From Glutinoglossum americanum (Eukaryota > Ascomycota > Geoglossomycetes > Geoglossales > Geoglossaceae): a DNA stretch of 64,000 nucleotides. The translations under genes and the position numbers were made by a program. The notes under the pieces are model-generated. The model did no database searches. It was not told where the DNA came from and saw only the letters and a list, made by a program, of their open reading frames with translations. The DNA is taken from the NCBI GenBank assembly GCA_020080175.1, contig JAGHQL010000065.1, positions 1 to 64,000 on the forward strand. Direction: 5' to 3'. Position 1 is the stretch's first letter; every line of letters starts with the position of its first letter. Positions 12,601 through 24,368 of the stretch are shown here, piece after piece.

Positions 12601-13298
12601 ATTAGTGCCCGATTCCCTGATTCTTTCTCTTTTCCCAGTATTTAGCTTGAGGTCAGTGATCGAGCAGTCGGCTTGACAGGGTATCGCTGAACAAAGAACT
12701 TCTCGTGGTTTCCACTGATTGCTGAATACCCGTAGAGCTAAGCTAAAGCAAAATCAAAGGTAAGGGCTGGCGTCGATATCGGCTAGCGAGGTTTGTTTCA
12801 TGACCAGTCAGTCACCCAGAGTATGATTCCGAACTAACGCGCAAATGTGTAGCATTTACGTGGAAGCTTGAAGTGTATAATATGGAAGTGAAAAGGTAAC
12901 GCCTCAAACGGACGCGGGGGGATCGCTCGCTTATCGACCCTCCAAGGGCAAATGGGGGTGATGCGGTGGTGAATTAGTCCTCAGATGCATTCTGCACCCA
13001 GCTGTCTTGGTCAGCAGGAAGGATTTGACCGTGCTTGGCGCTAATTCAATGCGTCAGGATCCATTCGTTGCCTTAACAGGCGCTTAAACGGCTTAAACAT
13101 TCCAAGTATAGATCAAACAGCGGAATGATTGGCAGGAGCCGTCGCTTAGGGCACGCTAAATGCCAAGATCTTAGCACGTGTTGAAATTCCCACACTTACC
13201 GGGACTGCGAAAACCAAAGTTCAACGACAACATTAGCAACAGCTCTCACTCTCCATACGCTGCATTGCCAGCAAGGCCAGCACAAAATCTACGAAAGT
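12601..13298. promoter_or_regulatory. Divergent promoter region, SWIB gene / eIF3b
   Basis: This 698-base spacer lies between two start codons. No open frame of note and no clear named element was recognised. Confidence 0.45.
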
Positions 13299-15700
13299 AT
13301 GACACCTATCTATCAGAGCCATGAGGATGACTCTCCAGACGAGGAGGAAGACGAGATTGATTTTTCCGGTGAGTATTAGGCTTTGTTTTCGTCATTCCAT
13401 CTTGACGATGAACCTAACTTAACCTCTTCTAGACTTAAGGGAACAGTACGAGGTTCGCTTAGAGGAAGGCCTCGATGCCTTTGTGGTTATCGATGGACTC
13501 CCCGTAGTTCCTGAAGAGAGCAAGGGAAAGTTGGTTAAGTTCCTGTTAAGGAAGCTTAATACTGTAGGCAAGACTCGAGAGGATGCAATATTCATGCCGC
13601 TCAATGACAAGAAGATGTCTGAAGGGTATGCCATTTGCCTTTTCTTGCGCTCCACGAAACCGCTAACCAAGGGTTTTAGGTATGCGTTTGTGGAGTATGA
13701 AACCCCCGAACAGGCCATCGCAGCTGTTAAACACCTTCATGGTGTTCCTCTCGACAAGAAACACACCCTTGCCGTCAATAAGCTTACGGATATTGATCGC
13801 TACGGGCGTGAAGGCCGCATCGACGAAAACTATCAGCCCCCAAACATTGAACCATTCACTGAAAAAGAACATCTCCGCTGGTGGATTGGGGATCCGAATG
13901 CAAGGGACCAATTCGTGATGTACAGAGGCGACAACGTAGGGGTCTTCTGGAACAAAAAGAGAGATCCTCCAGAAAACATCGTCGACCGCCTGCATTGGAC
14001 AGAGTCATTCGTGCAGTGGTCTCCTATGGGCACATATCTCACTTCGATGCATGCCCAGGGGGTACAATTATGGGGTGGAGTCTCTTGGCTGCGTCAGAAA
14101 CGATTCGCCCATCCTTCCGTCAATCTTGTAGATTACTCGCCGAACGAGAGATACCTCACGACTTGGTCAAACAAACCCATCGATGTTCCCGAAGGGCATC
14201 CTGTGCTAACGGCAGAAGAAGACGGCAAGAACTACATCATATGGGATATCGCAACCGGGAAAGCCCTCCGGTCCTTTGCAAACATCGACCACACAGATCG
14301 ACCAACGGATGATGCTGGTAACCCAGTGAAGAGAAAGATGCAATGGCCAGCATTCAAATGGTCAGCAGATGACAAATATGTGGCTCGACTTTACCCTGGA
14401 CAATCGATTTCCGTCTACGAGCTACCACGGATGAACCTCTTAGATAAAACTTCTATCAAGATTGATGGCATCGTGGACTTTGAGTGGTCACCGTCAATAC
14501 CTCAGAGGGATGGCGTGAAGCTCTACGAACAACTTTTCTGTTACTGGACTCCTGAGAAAGCCAGTAATCCTGCCAAAGTCGGTCTCATGAGCATCCCTTC
14601 AAAGGAGATTGTTCGAACTCGGAATCTATTCAACGTTACCGACTGCAAACTCCATTGGCAGTCCCAGTCCGCCTACGTCTGCGTAAAGGTGGACCGTCAT
14701 TCCAAGAGCAAGAAGTCGCTTGCAACGAATCTTGAGATTTTCAGAGTAAGGGAAAAGGGTGTTCCGGTTGAGGTCGTTGATTCCATCAAGGATACAGTCG
14801 TCAATTTCGCGTGGGAGCCTAAAGGAGATCGGTTCGTCATTATCACGTCTGGAGAAGTGGTCCCCAATGCTGCGGTTGCACCAAAAACGTCGGTGTCATT
14901 CTTCTGTCCAGAAAAGATTAAAGTCGCCGGCGTCGGAAACTTTAAGCACATTCGGACTGTGGATAAGAAGAACCATAACGGCATATACTGGTCTCCGAAG
15001 GGACGGTTTGTAATTGTGGCGACGGTCCACTCTGCGCAGAGCTTCGACATGGATTTCTGGGACCTTGATTTCGAGGGGGAGAAGCCCGAGAGTGACAAAG
15101 ATCTCACGGCTAATCTACAGCTCATGGCTACCGCTGAACACTACGGTGTCACTGACATCGACTGGGATCCTACTGGCCGCTACGTCGCGACAAGCGCAAG
15201 CATGTGGAAACATTCTGTAAGTCCAGCAACGCCACTGTTCTGGCTTTCTCCACTACAACCCGCAGTAGACGCTTGCTGATGAGTTTCCTCAGATGGAAAA
15301 CGGTTATCATCTATGGGACTTCAAGGGTACACAACTGCGTGAGGAGCACATTGATCGGTTCAAGCAATTCCTATGGCGCCCTCGTCCACCCACCCTCTTA
15401 TCCAAGGAAGAGCAGAAGCAGATCCGCAAAAACCTCCGCGAGTATAGCAAGGTTTTCGACGAGGAAGACCAATACGAACTCGACACCGCCAACCTCGCTA
15501 TTGTTGAGCAGAGGCGGAGAGCACTTGACGAGTGGCTTGCCTGGAGAGCTCTTGTGGAGAACGAACTGCACGAGGAGAGGAGGGCGTTGGGCCTGCCGGA
15601 AGATCCAATGGAGGAAACGGATCCGAAGGCAACAGAGGACGCTGTAGTTGAAGAGATTATCGAGGAGATTGTTGAGGAGACAGAGGAGATCGTCTCTTGA
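13299..15700 (+). CDS. PRT1: eIF3b (Prt1), scaffold subunit of translation initiation factor 3
   Basis: eIF3b binds the 40S subunit and organises eIF3 in the cytosol. Exons 13299-13368, 13433-13625, 13680-15216 and 15293-15700 give 735 residues, the usual fungal length. An acidic N-terminus precedes an RRM near residues 38-125 ([37 protein letters not shown]). The segments [28 protein letters not shown] and [10 protein letters not shown] and the beta-propeller repeats follow. The C-terminal tail is Glu-rich. The intron at 13626-13679 is 54 bases with no in-frame stop, so a naive ORF reads through it and adds 18 residues. Removing it restores [15 protein letters not shown], the family sequence. 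The last junction gives [14 protein letters not shown]. Confidence 0.95.
13626..13679 (+). other. Stop-free 54-nt intron within the eIF3b RRM
   Basis: The segment starts GTATGC, has a GCTAAC branch-like site and ends TTTTAG. Its length is a multiple of three and it contains no in-frame stop. Retained, it would insert 18 residues between SEG and YAFVEY in the RRM. Removed, the family sequence is continuous. Confidence 0.85.
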
Positions 15701-17118
15701 TATATAGGTAGTCTATCGTACAAGGCACATCTCCATAGAGTAGCCCTGCTCCTAGCAATACGAAGCTCGGGAGTTATTCCGTGTGACACCCGGGCCCCTA
15801 AAAGGCTGCCACGGTGTCTCTCGGGGCCGTAAGACCAAAACTGACCTGCAAAATCTGGGTAAATTTAAGGGCCGAAACTGACCCCCGCGATGCGCGCCCC
15901 CCAATCCGACTGCAAAAAACCCCATGAGGTCACCAGCTGGCAAGCAGAAGCTCTCTTGCATAAGCTTCGTTTTCCTTTCTTTTCTCGCCAAACCCGCCTC
16001 GCTTGCCTCTTCCCTTCTCGAGGAGTCGCGATGTCCTCTCCCTTGTCGTTCGGCGACCATCCCCACATTCCCTCATTCCCACCCCAAGAACCCCAGCACT
16101 CGCCTCGCATCGAAGATTCATCTACCTAAATACGAATCCCGGCGAAAACGTTTTCCTCCGCAAACAAGCTTTCCCGGGTCGCTGTGGGCAGCCCCAGAGC
16201 TTTCTCTCTCCGACTCCTTTCTTTTCTTTTTTCCCCCTGGCGTTCTATTGCACTATTGCACCATACGGTAGAAAGGAGGAGGATGAAATTCTGGACGGTC
16301 ACCTGGGTGTGTTTGGTTTTTCGTTTCTCCACGGAGAACCATGTAACACTGGCCTGTGCGCACGAAGCCGCTTCTGCTCTGTCCAGGGAATGAACGTGCT
16401 ACTCACCAAACGTCCTCGACAAAAACCCAACCCAACGCCCATTCTCCAAGAAGGAGAACAACGGCAATTAAAAGCACCCCAGCCTCTAACGACGGCCAAA
16501 AACAAACCCCATCCACGGAACAAACAACGTGCACCCGTATCCCAGACGGGTGCTTATGTTTTACTTTCCCAAATCCCGTTGGTGTAACCTGGAAAGCAGT
16601 TTATGTTACGTTATGGCATGCCCCGGAAGCAGTAGCTCTTGCGCCAGATCCAAGAGAAAAACTGCGCCGTTGCGAGCGCCAGAGGGAATGCAGAGGGAAT
16701 GCAGAGGGTCTAGGCAGCAGAGTTGATGTACCTTAAGCATTGTCGTTCTTGGCTAGGAGGATGATGATGCTATTTTACGTACCGCCCCCGCCATGTGGCT
16801 CTTTCTGCCTGAAGGGCCTGGGAGGAGCCCGTCCGCTGGTGGCCGTAGCACCGACTTTTCTACGCAGCAGCTTTCTCCTCCTCCTCCTTATTCTTCCTTT
16901 ATTTTTCTTGGGTATCTTATACGCATATATAGAGGGCCGGTCGTCCCCAGCCTAATTCTCTCTTTGGATCCGCAGACTCTCGGCTTATCCCTGCGAAAGA
17001 AACAATATTGCGGGTAAAAAACAATATCTTTTTGCTGCTTTGAGGAAGGAGACCTTCGGCCGCCACGCTTCACTCGCAGGAACGACAAAAAGTAACCAAA
17101 AAGCGAATACGAATTATA
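15701..17118. other. Long non-coding region upstream of the PAR32-like gene
   Basis: This 1.4-kb region contains the eIF3b 3' UTR and probably a long promoter or leader for the next gene. The overlapping open frames at 15.9-16.6 kb on both strands are pyrimidine-rich, low-complexity and mutually overlapping, so none is supported. Pyrimidine-rich tracts are frequent near 16.85-16.92 kb. Confidence 0.5.
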
Positions 17119-17850
17119 ATGGCTGAGCGACCATCTCAAGACTCCCAGCGAACCAGCTCTTCGAGAGTCCTCTCCCACGGACGAGGTGGAGCAGGTACTA
17201 CTCCTCAACTCCCACCTTTCGCCCCCCACCATCCCATTCTCTTTGTTTCAGACGGAGCACTTGAAAAAAAACAAAATACAAAAAAATTTATTTAAGAAGG
17301 TTTCTGGGAAGGTTTTAAAAACAACTAACATCCTCCAGGCAACATCGGCTACGACCCAAAAGACGACGAAAGCCCAAACCTCATAACTCCAACTATCAAA
17401 GGCGAAATCTACACCACTGGACGCGGCGGCTCTGGAAACATGACGAAGAACAGCGACCCGGAACTTGCGCGACTCGCACAGGATGTCTCTGAACCACCAC
17501 CGCGTCTCTCGGAATCCGACTACCACTACGGGCGAGGTGAGCACCACAATCCCCCTTTCCTCCTTACAGCGGCAATCGAGGCAATTGCACAATTTGCAAC
17601 TCGAACCCCTCCCCAAACCCACCGCGAAACGCTCGCCCACCCGTCATACCTACGCTAACACTCACCACTCACAGGCGGCGCGGCCAACATTGGCAAACCC
17701 ACCGACGCCGAGATCCTTGCAGCTAAGGTCGAGAACGCGCGCTGGAAGCTCACAGGCGGCGACATGCAACCCGTGGATCACTCCAAGATCGACTATCGGG
17801 GGTGGGCAGACAAGGGGAAAGACCTGCTGATGAGACGCATTAAGAAATGA
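17119..17850 (+). CDS. DUF3602 / PAR32-like small Gly-rich protein
   Basis: Exons 17119-17194, 17339-17536 and 17675-17850 give 149 residues. The motif GRGGAGN or a variant recurs three to four times (HGRGGAGNIG, TGRGGSGNM, YGRGGAANIGKPTDAE). This is the signature of the fungal DUF3602 family that includes yeast Par32, a TORC1-controlled effector acting on ammonium transporters. Both introns split a glycine codon inside such a motif, so each repeat is joined by splicing. The rest is polar and probably disordered. The nutrient-signalling role is known only for the yeast relative and is inference here. Confidence 0.85.
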
Positions 17851-20800
17851 GACGGGTGGACGGAGGTGGGAAGTGGTAATTCGTCAGGACTCGACCCTGC
17901 CTCCGGAGGTTGACGTCCACCGTGGAGCTTTAAGGTTGATGGCGCCGGTGATAACACGGAAACACGGAAAGACAGAGAGAGAGAGGGGGGGGGGGGGGCG
18001 CTGGTTGGGAAATATACATATATCATGGTTGCTCGCCTGACAGGGAAACCAGATTTCCTTTTTTTCCAAGGGACACGGGTGATGGGTTCTCATGGCATCT
18101 TAACGCTCCAATTCTACTCATGTACACGTTATCGGTGGTTTCTGCATACATATCTTCCCCTCAAAATCAGGGTCGAGAAGGGCTTTTTTCTTCCCTCCCC
18201 CTTCTTACTCTTTATTTTTATTTTTCTTCCGGGGGGGGGGGGGGGGGAGCCCCTGGGGTTTCCATCATCCCTATTGACCTTATTTTTATTTTTTTTTTTA
18301 TTTTTTTTTTCCCCTCTAATTGCGTGCTTTTATGGGAGATTTAGGAAGAAGGGTCCGCATAAGAGTGTGCTTATAGCGATGTTTTCAATAAGAAAATCAA
18401 AATAAAAATAAAAGTGTTACTGTGACGGATGAAAAGAGAGCCGCTGCGTGCCGGCCCTGTCTGGCTAGGGGTGACGAGCTCAATCAAAGAGGAGCTCTCG
18501 ATTTGTGGTTTTGCTGCCCCGGGAATATCTCCTCAATCCTCTCGTGCTCTTTTTTCACCTTGCTCCACCCACGAGCCCATCTATTGGTGTGTATGCATCT
18601 ACATCCAACAATCCTTCCGGGTTGCCGAGAGAATCCTCTTCCTCCCTCCTCTTCAGCCCTCGCCCTACCAGAACTTAGTTAAGGTTCAGGTAAAAGATAA
18701 GTCCCTCGAACACACAGAGCTTGTACGTGTCTTGTACTCGGTGCCTTCGGCATGCCGATACGGTATTTGTTTTTTTTATTTTTATTTTTATTTTTCTTCT
18801 CCTCCCGTATCCCGTTCGATTCGGAATCCAGCTGAGCTAACTAAAATAAGATCTAACTACCACATATATGGCGGTGGCGTCATCCATCGGAGATGCGTAG
18901 CGTTTCTGTGCCTGTTGTGGCATGCACGGGCTGGAATAATTCTTTGTGTTACCTTCCCCCACATGTGATTGTCAATTGTGATGACAACATTAACTGACGT
19001 CGATCCAACGGTGGGCTGATAAGTTGTTTGATGGTTTATCGCCGTGTAACCACAAAAAGAACCTTAGATTTTGCCACTAAATTCTTTTTCTTTTCGATAA
19101 AGTTTGTTCAATTGGCTCCGATTTTTTTTTTTCGGATTGATGTCGCCACTGGCAAAATCCCTTCCATCCCTCGTTGTGAGGACGAGCTACACTGTTTTTT
19201 TTTGCGAGCCGAGAGACTTTCTTTTTTCTCTTTCCTTTCTTCTTTTTTTTCTCTCTCCTTTTCCTTTACTATGTCGTAGACGGGTATAAGACCCTCAGGC
19301 TTGCCCTCTTGGGTTTGCTTATCATAAGGGGTTTCTATAGGTCCAGTTATTTTTTGGTGAGCGGAGATAACCAGTCGACATCTGATATTGTTGACGGAGA
19401 TACCATGATTCAGCAGGTCACACTGACCAGTAAGGCACTGGTAGGCGGGGAACCGAAATTTGTGTGGGAGTTCCGCTCGAGTTCAACGTGCAGTTCTAAG
19501 CGCATTTTGAAATTCTACGAGTCAATAGAGGTAGATGAATGCAAAGCGGGTTCTGAGTTTACCATATCGGATATTCCACGTTGGGCTTTGTTTCCGGCTG
19601 CCAAAGCGGCACCATCTTGAACCAAAACACCCACCATTGCTGCCCGGCTGAGACTACTGTTGAGGCTTCAATAATTTGAGTATTCAGTAGACTTTTGGTG
19701 CGATCTTGAGATTCCCGATTCTAGTGGCTTGCTGAGCATTGTAACTCGCTAAGCCACACAGGCACCTTATTTTCACCATCTTGCAGTAGTCCCCACGCTT
19801 CCGTTCAGAAGATTGGGTGCTTACTGGATGCGCTCAGGGGCGTTGCCGATCCCAAGGAGCTTCCGAATGAGCGTCGGAAATTTGGGGAGTATCCTGTCCT
19901 GGGATAGGGATAGAATAGACTTTTCAAGATGCCTAACCAATCGATTGGCTCGATAGAGAGAGTCGGATAGATATCAATCCGGGGGTTTCAAATGTTTCCG
20001 ATGCTTTTAGTCGGTAAACCGATAGATATTGCCGTCTTTTGGGAGCCTTGGGTGCCAAGTGTGCACGCTCTGGCGGTCGTAGTACGAGGTGTATATTCTC
20101 AGACGCGTATTTCTTCGTGGGATAGAGTGGTGCTTGGACGAACATACCCCTAGCCACGGCGAATTCTTCTACCGGGGTGATTGCGGGGATTGAAAGAACG
20201 ATAGTTCTTGCCTAACCGCAATATGGACCCCAGCATACTCTAAAACGTGATCGGGGCTAGGGATCCCACCACGGCAAGATAGAATAAGCGGTGAGGCACA
20301 TCCTAGCCACGCTTGATTGAAATTCGGGCTTCTCTGCGGGCAATTTAACACGGAGTTTGCTCCGCTAAGGAGGACGGATGCCGATTGGTCGTTTTTTTGA
20401 TGCGCGGAAGAGTCGCAACGTGGCCCGTGAGTCAACAATGGCTGCTTGTTGGTGAAGAGAATGGGTTGTGCCTGCAGGTTTCATCAGCACGGGATCTTGG
20501 CCTGATGTATGTATCTTCGCCTGCGTAATGTACGGAATAATAGTGTGTGAAAGCAGCTGCGTGAAGTCAATTGGGTAAATCTTGAGATGCACGTACAGAG
20601 GGTAGGTAACGTGCCGTGACGTATCAAATCGCGAGCGATTCGGGAAACAACCCCGTTTGCTGTGCTGGTGGGTTGGAGGGTTGGGATCGAGTCGTTAGAA
20701 TACCCAGTGCCATGGGCACTACCTTTTCCAGGAGTCGGTGCATCGGGATCCGAGGGGAATAAGAAAAACTTATACGCTGGAAACGATCTAGGTGCAGAAG

Positions 20801-21673
20801 AAAGAACACCCGGAACAAAAAGCTAAATATGGGGTTTCTTTACTGGCTGGGTCCGTCGAATTTTTCGGGCTAGCACCTGTGTTGAGCGTTAATTCATGCA
20901 GACAGAGTAGAGTAAAGTTAGAGTAGCTGTGTGGATGAGGGAAGAGCATTGGGATGGGATGAGAAAGTTGTGCAGAAAGGCTGAGTTTCCCCCAAATTCT
21001 GAACCCGAAGGATTGGGTCATACCCCTCACACCAGACCTATAACGAAGCTCCCGCTCTCTTTCTCCGACATGCTCATGTAGAGTAAAGTTGTCCGCCCAT
21101 GCATGGCGGTGAACGGTGGGAAAGTATAGCTGAATTTAGTCTGATTCAGTCCTAGGTGCCTTCTTTTGACCATACAAGCTTCTTACTACGTATTAATAAG
21201 TTCCGACTAACTACGAGATCCCGTCTCTCTTCTCTTGCTTGTCGCGACTCCATTCGCTATCCTATTGGCTGGAGTGGGTTTGTATCTATCGGTACCTTTT
21301 GTAAGCCCGTCAGGTACCTACTCTGTACTTGATGCGTGGGACACGAACCATACTTGTTCAAGACGTTAGCCACGAGTCGAGTCAGCCGTCAAAGGCTCCT
21401 CAGACGCACGGTGAGCACAGTTAGATAGGTCAATTGCTTCACGGCCAGGGAACAGGTTTTTGCCTGAGGTTCGGCGCATATACAATAATAACGGCCTTAT
21501 CCCTACCTGCCGCGGTTTCGTCCCCGTCATCTCAAATCGCACTACCGACGAAATAACGCGCCATCCTATTCTCTGAGGGATTGGAAGTTCTCAGCTCTAT
21601 TGCGAAAAATACCTTCCGTTTTCTCTTTCACAAACAGGCTCACCATCCAAAGGCGACCGCTCAAAGTAACGCC
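17851..21673. other. 3.8-kb gene-poor region upstream of velB
   Basis: I find no supported gene in this stretch. It holds a GA tract running into 14 G (17985-17998), a run of 17 G (18231-18247) and long T/A tracts near 18.27-18.31, 18.77-18.80 and 19.2 kb. Open frames at 18.4-19.0, 19.3-19.6 and 19.9-21.0 kb are short, compositionally biased and without recognisable motifs. The right end is likely the promoter and leader of velB. Confidence 0.5.
17985..18247. repeat. Two long G homopolymers with flanking low-complexity tracts
   Basis: A (GA)n tract passes into 14 consecutive G at 17985-17998. A second run of 17 G occupies 18231-18247 after a T-rich tract. Both lie in the 3' flank of the PAR32-like gene and are simple-sequence tracts. 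Their exact length is uncertain because homopolymers are prone to sequencing error. Confidence 0.7.
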
Positions 21674-23072
21674 ATGTACGTCGCGCAACCCCATCAGATA
21701 CCACCACCGCCCCTCTCCCTGCACCGACCTCCGCCGAATGGCTCTCCGTATCCAAACCCATCTTCAAATGTCAGCTTGGTTCCTGGGTTGCCCCATTCTC
21801 CGCATCGGCCTCCATCGGTCGCCACACAAGAGAACAACCGGATCTACAGGTACTGACTTTTAATTGTTGGATCGCTGGGATCGCAGGACCGTGGACTGAC
21901 TTCAAATATGATGCAATATAGCCTCGATGTAGTACAGCAACCGGTCCGCGCGCGTATGTGTGGGTTTGGGGATAAGGTAGGGCACCTCGTCGGAGACTCT
22001 GATCGAGCTCCTGACCTGCCATGAGTATTGACGGAAATGCACAGGACCGACGGCCAATCACACCACCTCCGTGCGTCAGACTCATCGTGAGGGACGCGGC
22101 GACGCAGAAGGAAGTCGACATTAAGTATGTCCATTCACTCTTTGACCCGGTTTTCATTGCAAATTATCTTCTCGTATCCGCCCGTCTCCCGATTATTGCA
22201 GGACGATCCTGATAGCTCTAACTCACCAACCTTCGTATTTTTTTTTTTTTAGCGAGATCGACATATCGTTCTACGTCTTGACAGTTGATCTCTGGTCGGC
22301 GGAGGGCAATCGAGAAGTCAACCTCGTCAGGCATTCCGCCACTTCTCCATCAATATCAGCCGCTACCTCGTCGTCCTACCCCCCACCTCCGCAAACACCT
22401 CCTCCATATTCATACTCACAACCTCACCCTCAGTATAGCTCTTATGGCCAGCCAGTGCAAGATCCTCGCACGGGGTACCACCCCCCGCCGCCGCCTCCGC
22501 CGCCGCCTCCTCCCCCACCTCAACAGGGCTACTACCCACCAGGTGCTCCAATGGCCTCTGGATACTACCAGACACCGCTACAGTCACCACAGCAACCGCC
22601 ACCCCAACAACAGCCTCCGCCGCCTTCGGGCATGTTTACTAGGAACCTAATCGGGAGCTTAAGCGCCAGCGCATTTAGGCTTACGGACCCAGATAATAAG
22701 ATTGGCGTCTGGTTTATCCTTCAGGACCTATCCGTCAGAACAGAAGGCACTTTCAGGTACTCCCATTTTGACCCCTAGTATCTAAATCAACGCCCTAGAG
22801 AGCGTAGTCTTTTAACTCCTTGATGTATCAACAGACTCAAAATGAACTTTGTCAACGTCGGTGACGGCGGCAGCCTGAACACCGGATCCGCCCCCGTCCT
22901 CGCTAGTACCTTCTCGGACGTCTTCCAGGTCTTCAGCGCAAAGAAGTTCCCTGGAGTGATTGAGAGCACGAATCTCAGCAAGTGCTTCGCCACCCAGGGC
23001 ATCAAGATTCCGATTCGCAAGGATGGCCCCAAGGCTCTGAGCAACCGTGAGGAATATGAGAATGACGATTAA
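21674..23072 (+). CDS. velB: VelB, velvet-family developmental regulator
   Basis: VelB is a nuclear DNA-binding velvet protein that partners VeA and VosA to control development and secondary metabolism in filamentous ascomycetes. Five exons (21674-21849, 21922-21976, 22045-22124, 22253-22756, 22835-23072) give 350 residues. A Pro-rich N-terminus is followed by the velvet core: SLDVVQQPVRARMCGFGDKD, RRPITPPPCVRLIV, NEIDISFYVLTVDLW and NLVRHSATSPSIS. The usual VelB insert follows, here with 13 consecutive prolines, and then NLIGSLSASAFRLTD, FILQDLSVRTEGTFR and KKFPGVIESTNLSKCFATQG. The first ATG that keeps only velvet-like sequence was taken as start. A longer frame begins at 21581 but adds no family sequence. 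All four junctions restore family sequence. The gene converges with MSH4. Confidence 0.95.
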
Positions 23073-24368
23073 ATCTCTGTTTTTTGTTGTTTCTGGCTCA
23101 GTTGGCTTCTTTTTTATGGATTGGATTTGAGGGCGCGGGGGAGTAATATCAACGGTGATAACGCGCAAAGCTCAGGTTCCCCTTTTTGGGTGTAGGAAAG
23201 AACGGGGAAATCAGCCCGCCTCGATCTATTCTTTCTCACTCATGAAATTACACTGCCAAAAATAAGATACAGGAATAACAATAGAGGAGTTTTTTTTTCT
23301 TTTTATTTTTTCGCATTCCTTCGCTTGATTTTTTATTCCCCCATCTGTTTTTCTCCTCGGTCGGTTATTTTTATTCCCCATCAACGACCAACAGCTCCAC
23401 GAACCAAATGAATAGGGGACTGGGGAAATTTAACCTCGGCCTGATCCCATAGGCGTTGGTAATTATGGGCAGGCGAGACGCAAAGCTAAGAGGTGGGGTG
23501 AGTGCGGGAGGAGAGAGGGGGTTGAGGTTATCACCGCGCTCTCCTTTTTCCCTTCATCCACTGCTTGTGGGGAGGCCCAGCCAAGAATGGCGAACAGCAA
23601 CCGCGCGGATGTAGCATGACAAAATCCAAGCACAACATATCTCCGTCTTGTTTTCTCTTTTTTGGAAATGTTGTAAGTTTTTTTTTGGGTAGACGAGCGC
23701 ATTCAGATACGGGGCGTTGGACACAAACGAAAATCTTATATACCTCTTACGTTTATCATGATTTATCTTTTCCTTTTGCCGATCTAATTCGTGTTTTCTC
23801 CATTCTATGTTTGGGTCAACGGGGTACGAACTTATTGAGTAAAATCACAATTCACACAGTTGGTTCTTTATGACGGTTGATGATGGTGATGATGATGATG
23901 TTGGCGATTGCTCTTTTCACTTCGCCTGAATTTTAGCGCTAGCCTTGGATTCCCCATTTGGAAGGGAAAAAATAGGTGCTTTGTTTTGACAATTGACCTG
24001 CACAGGGATCCGGGGGGAGTGTGCTAATAAGAATTGCGTCTAGGTTCTGTATTGGAAAGTGTGCTTTGAGCAGACCTTCGTAAAACGTCGCTGACACGGC
24101 AACGGATCTGTACTATTTCCCATTTTAAGAGTAAGAGAGAGATGTAGAAGCTATTGTTTCGGCCGCTACCATGGAATGAAAGTTAAAAGATGAATACAAG
24201 TAAATAAGGAGAGGGAGCTAGGTACTCCGGTTTAGCTAGCTCTGGAAAGGGAAGGAATGGGGAGAGGGATTGTTAGGTAGCAAGCCTCGTTTTGAAACCT
24301 AGCTAAGGAGCAATCTTCCGTGCTAGCGGTAATCGAATCAGCGGGTTGGAACTTAATATACGTACTTG
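23073..24368. other. Tail-to-tail region, velB / MSH4
   Basis: This 1.3-kb stretch lies between converging stop codons. It contains T-rich tracts (23.28-23.34 kb) and a short GAT microsatellite around 23873-23901. The open frames are short and show no family resemblance. Confidence 0.5.

Noticed and set aside
15865-16736. Cluster of overlapping open frames of 60-190 codons on both strands
   Set aside because: They overlap each other in all frames, are low-complexity (Pro/Ser/Lys-rich) and match no family. They fit a GC-rich, pyrimidine-skewed promoter region rather than genes.
19309-21030. Several 60-100 codon frames upstream of velB
   Set aside because: They have no recognisable motif, no credible splice joins and no coherent codon pattern. 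They are left as unassigned non-coding sequence.
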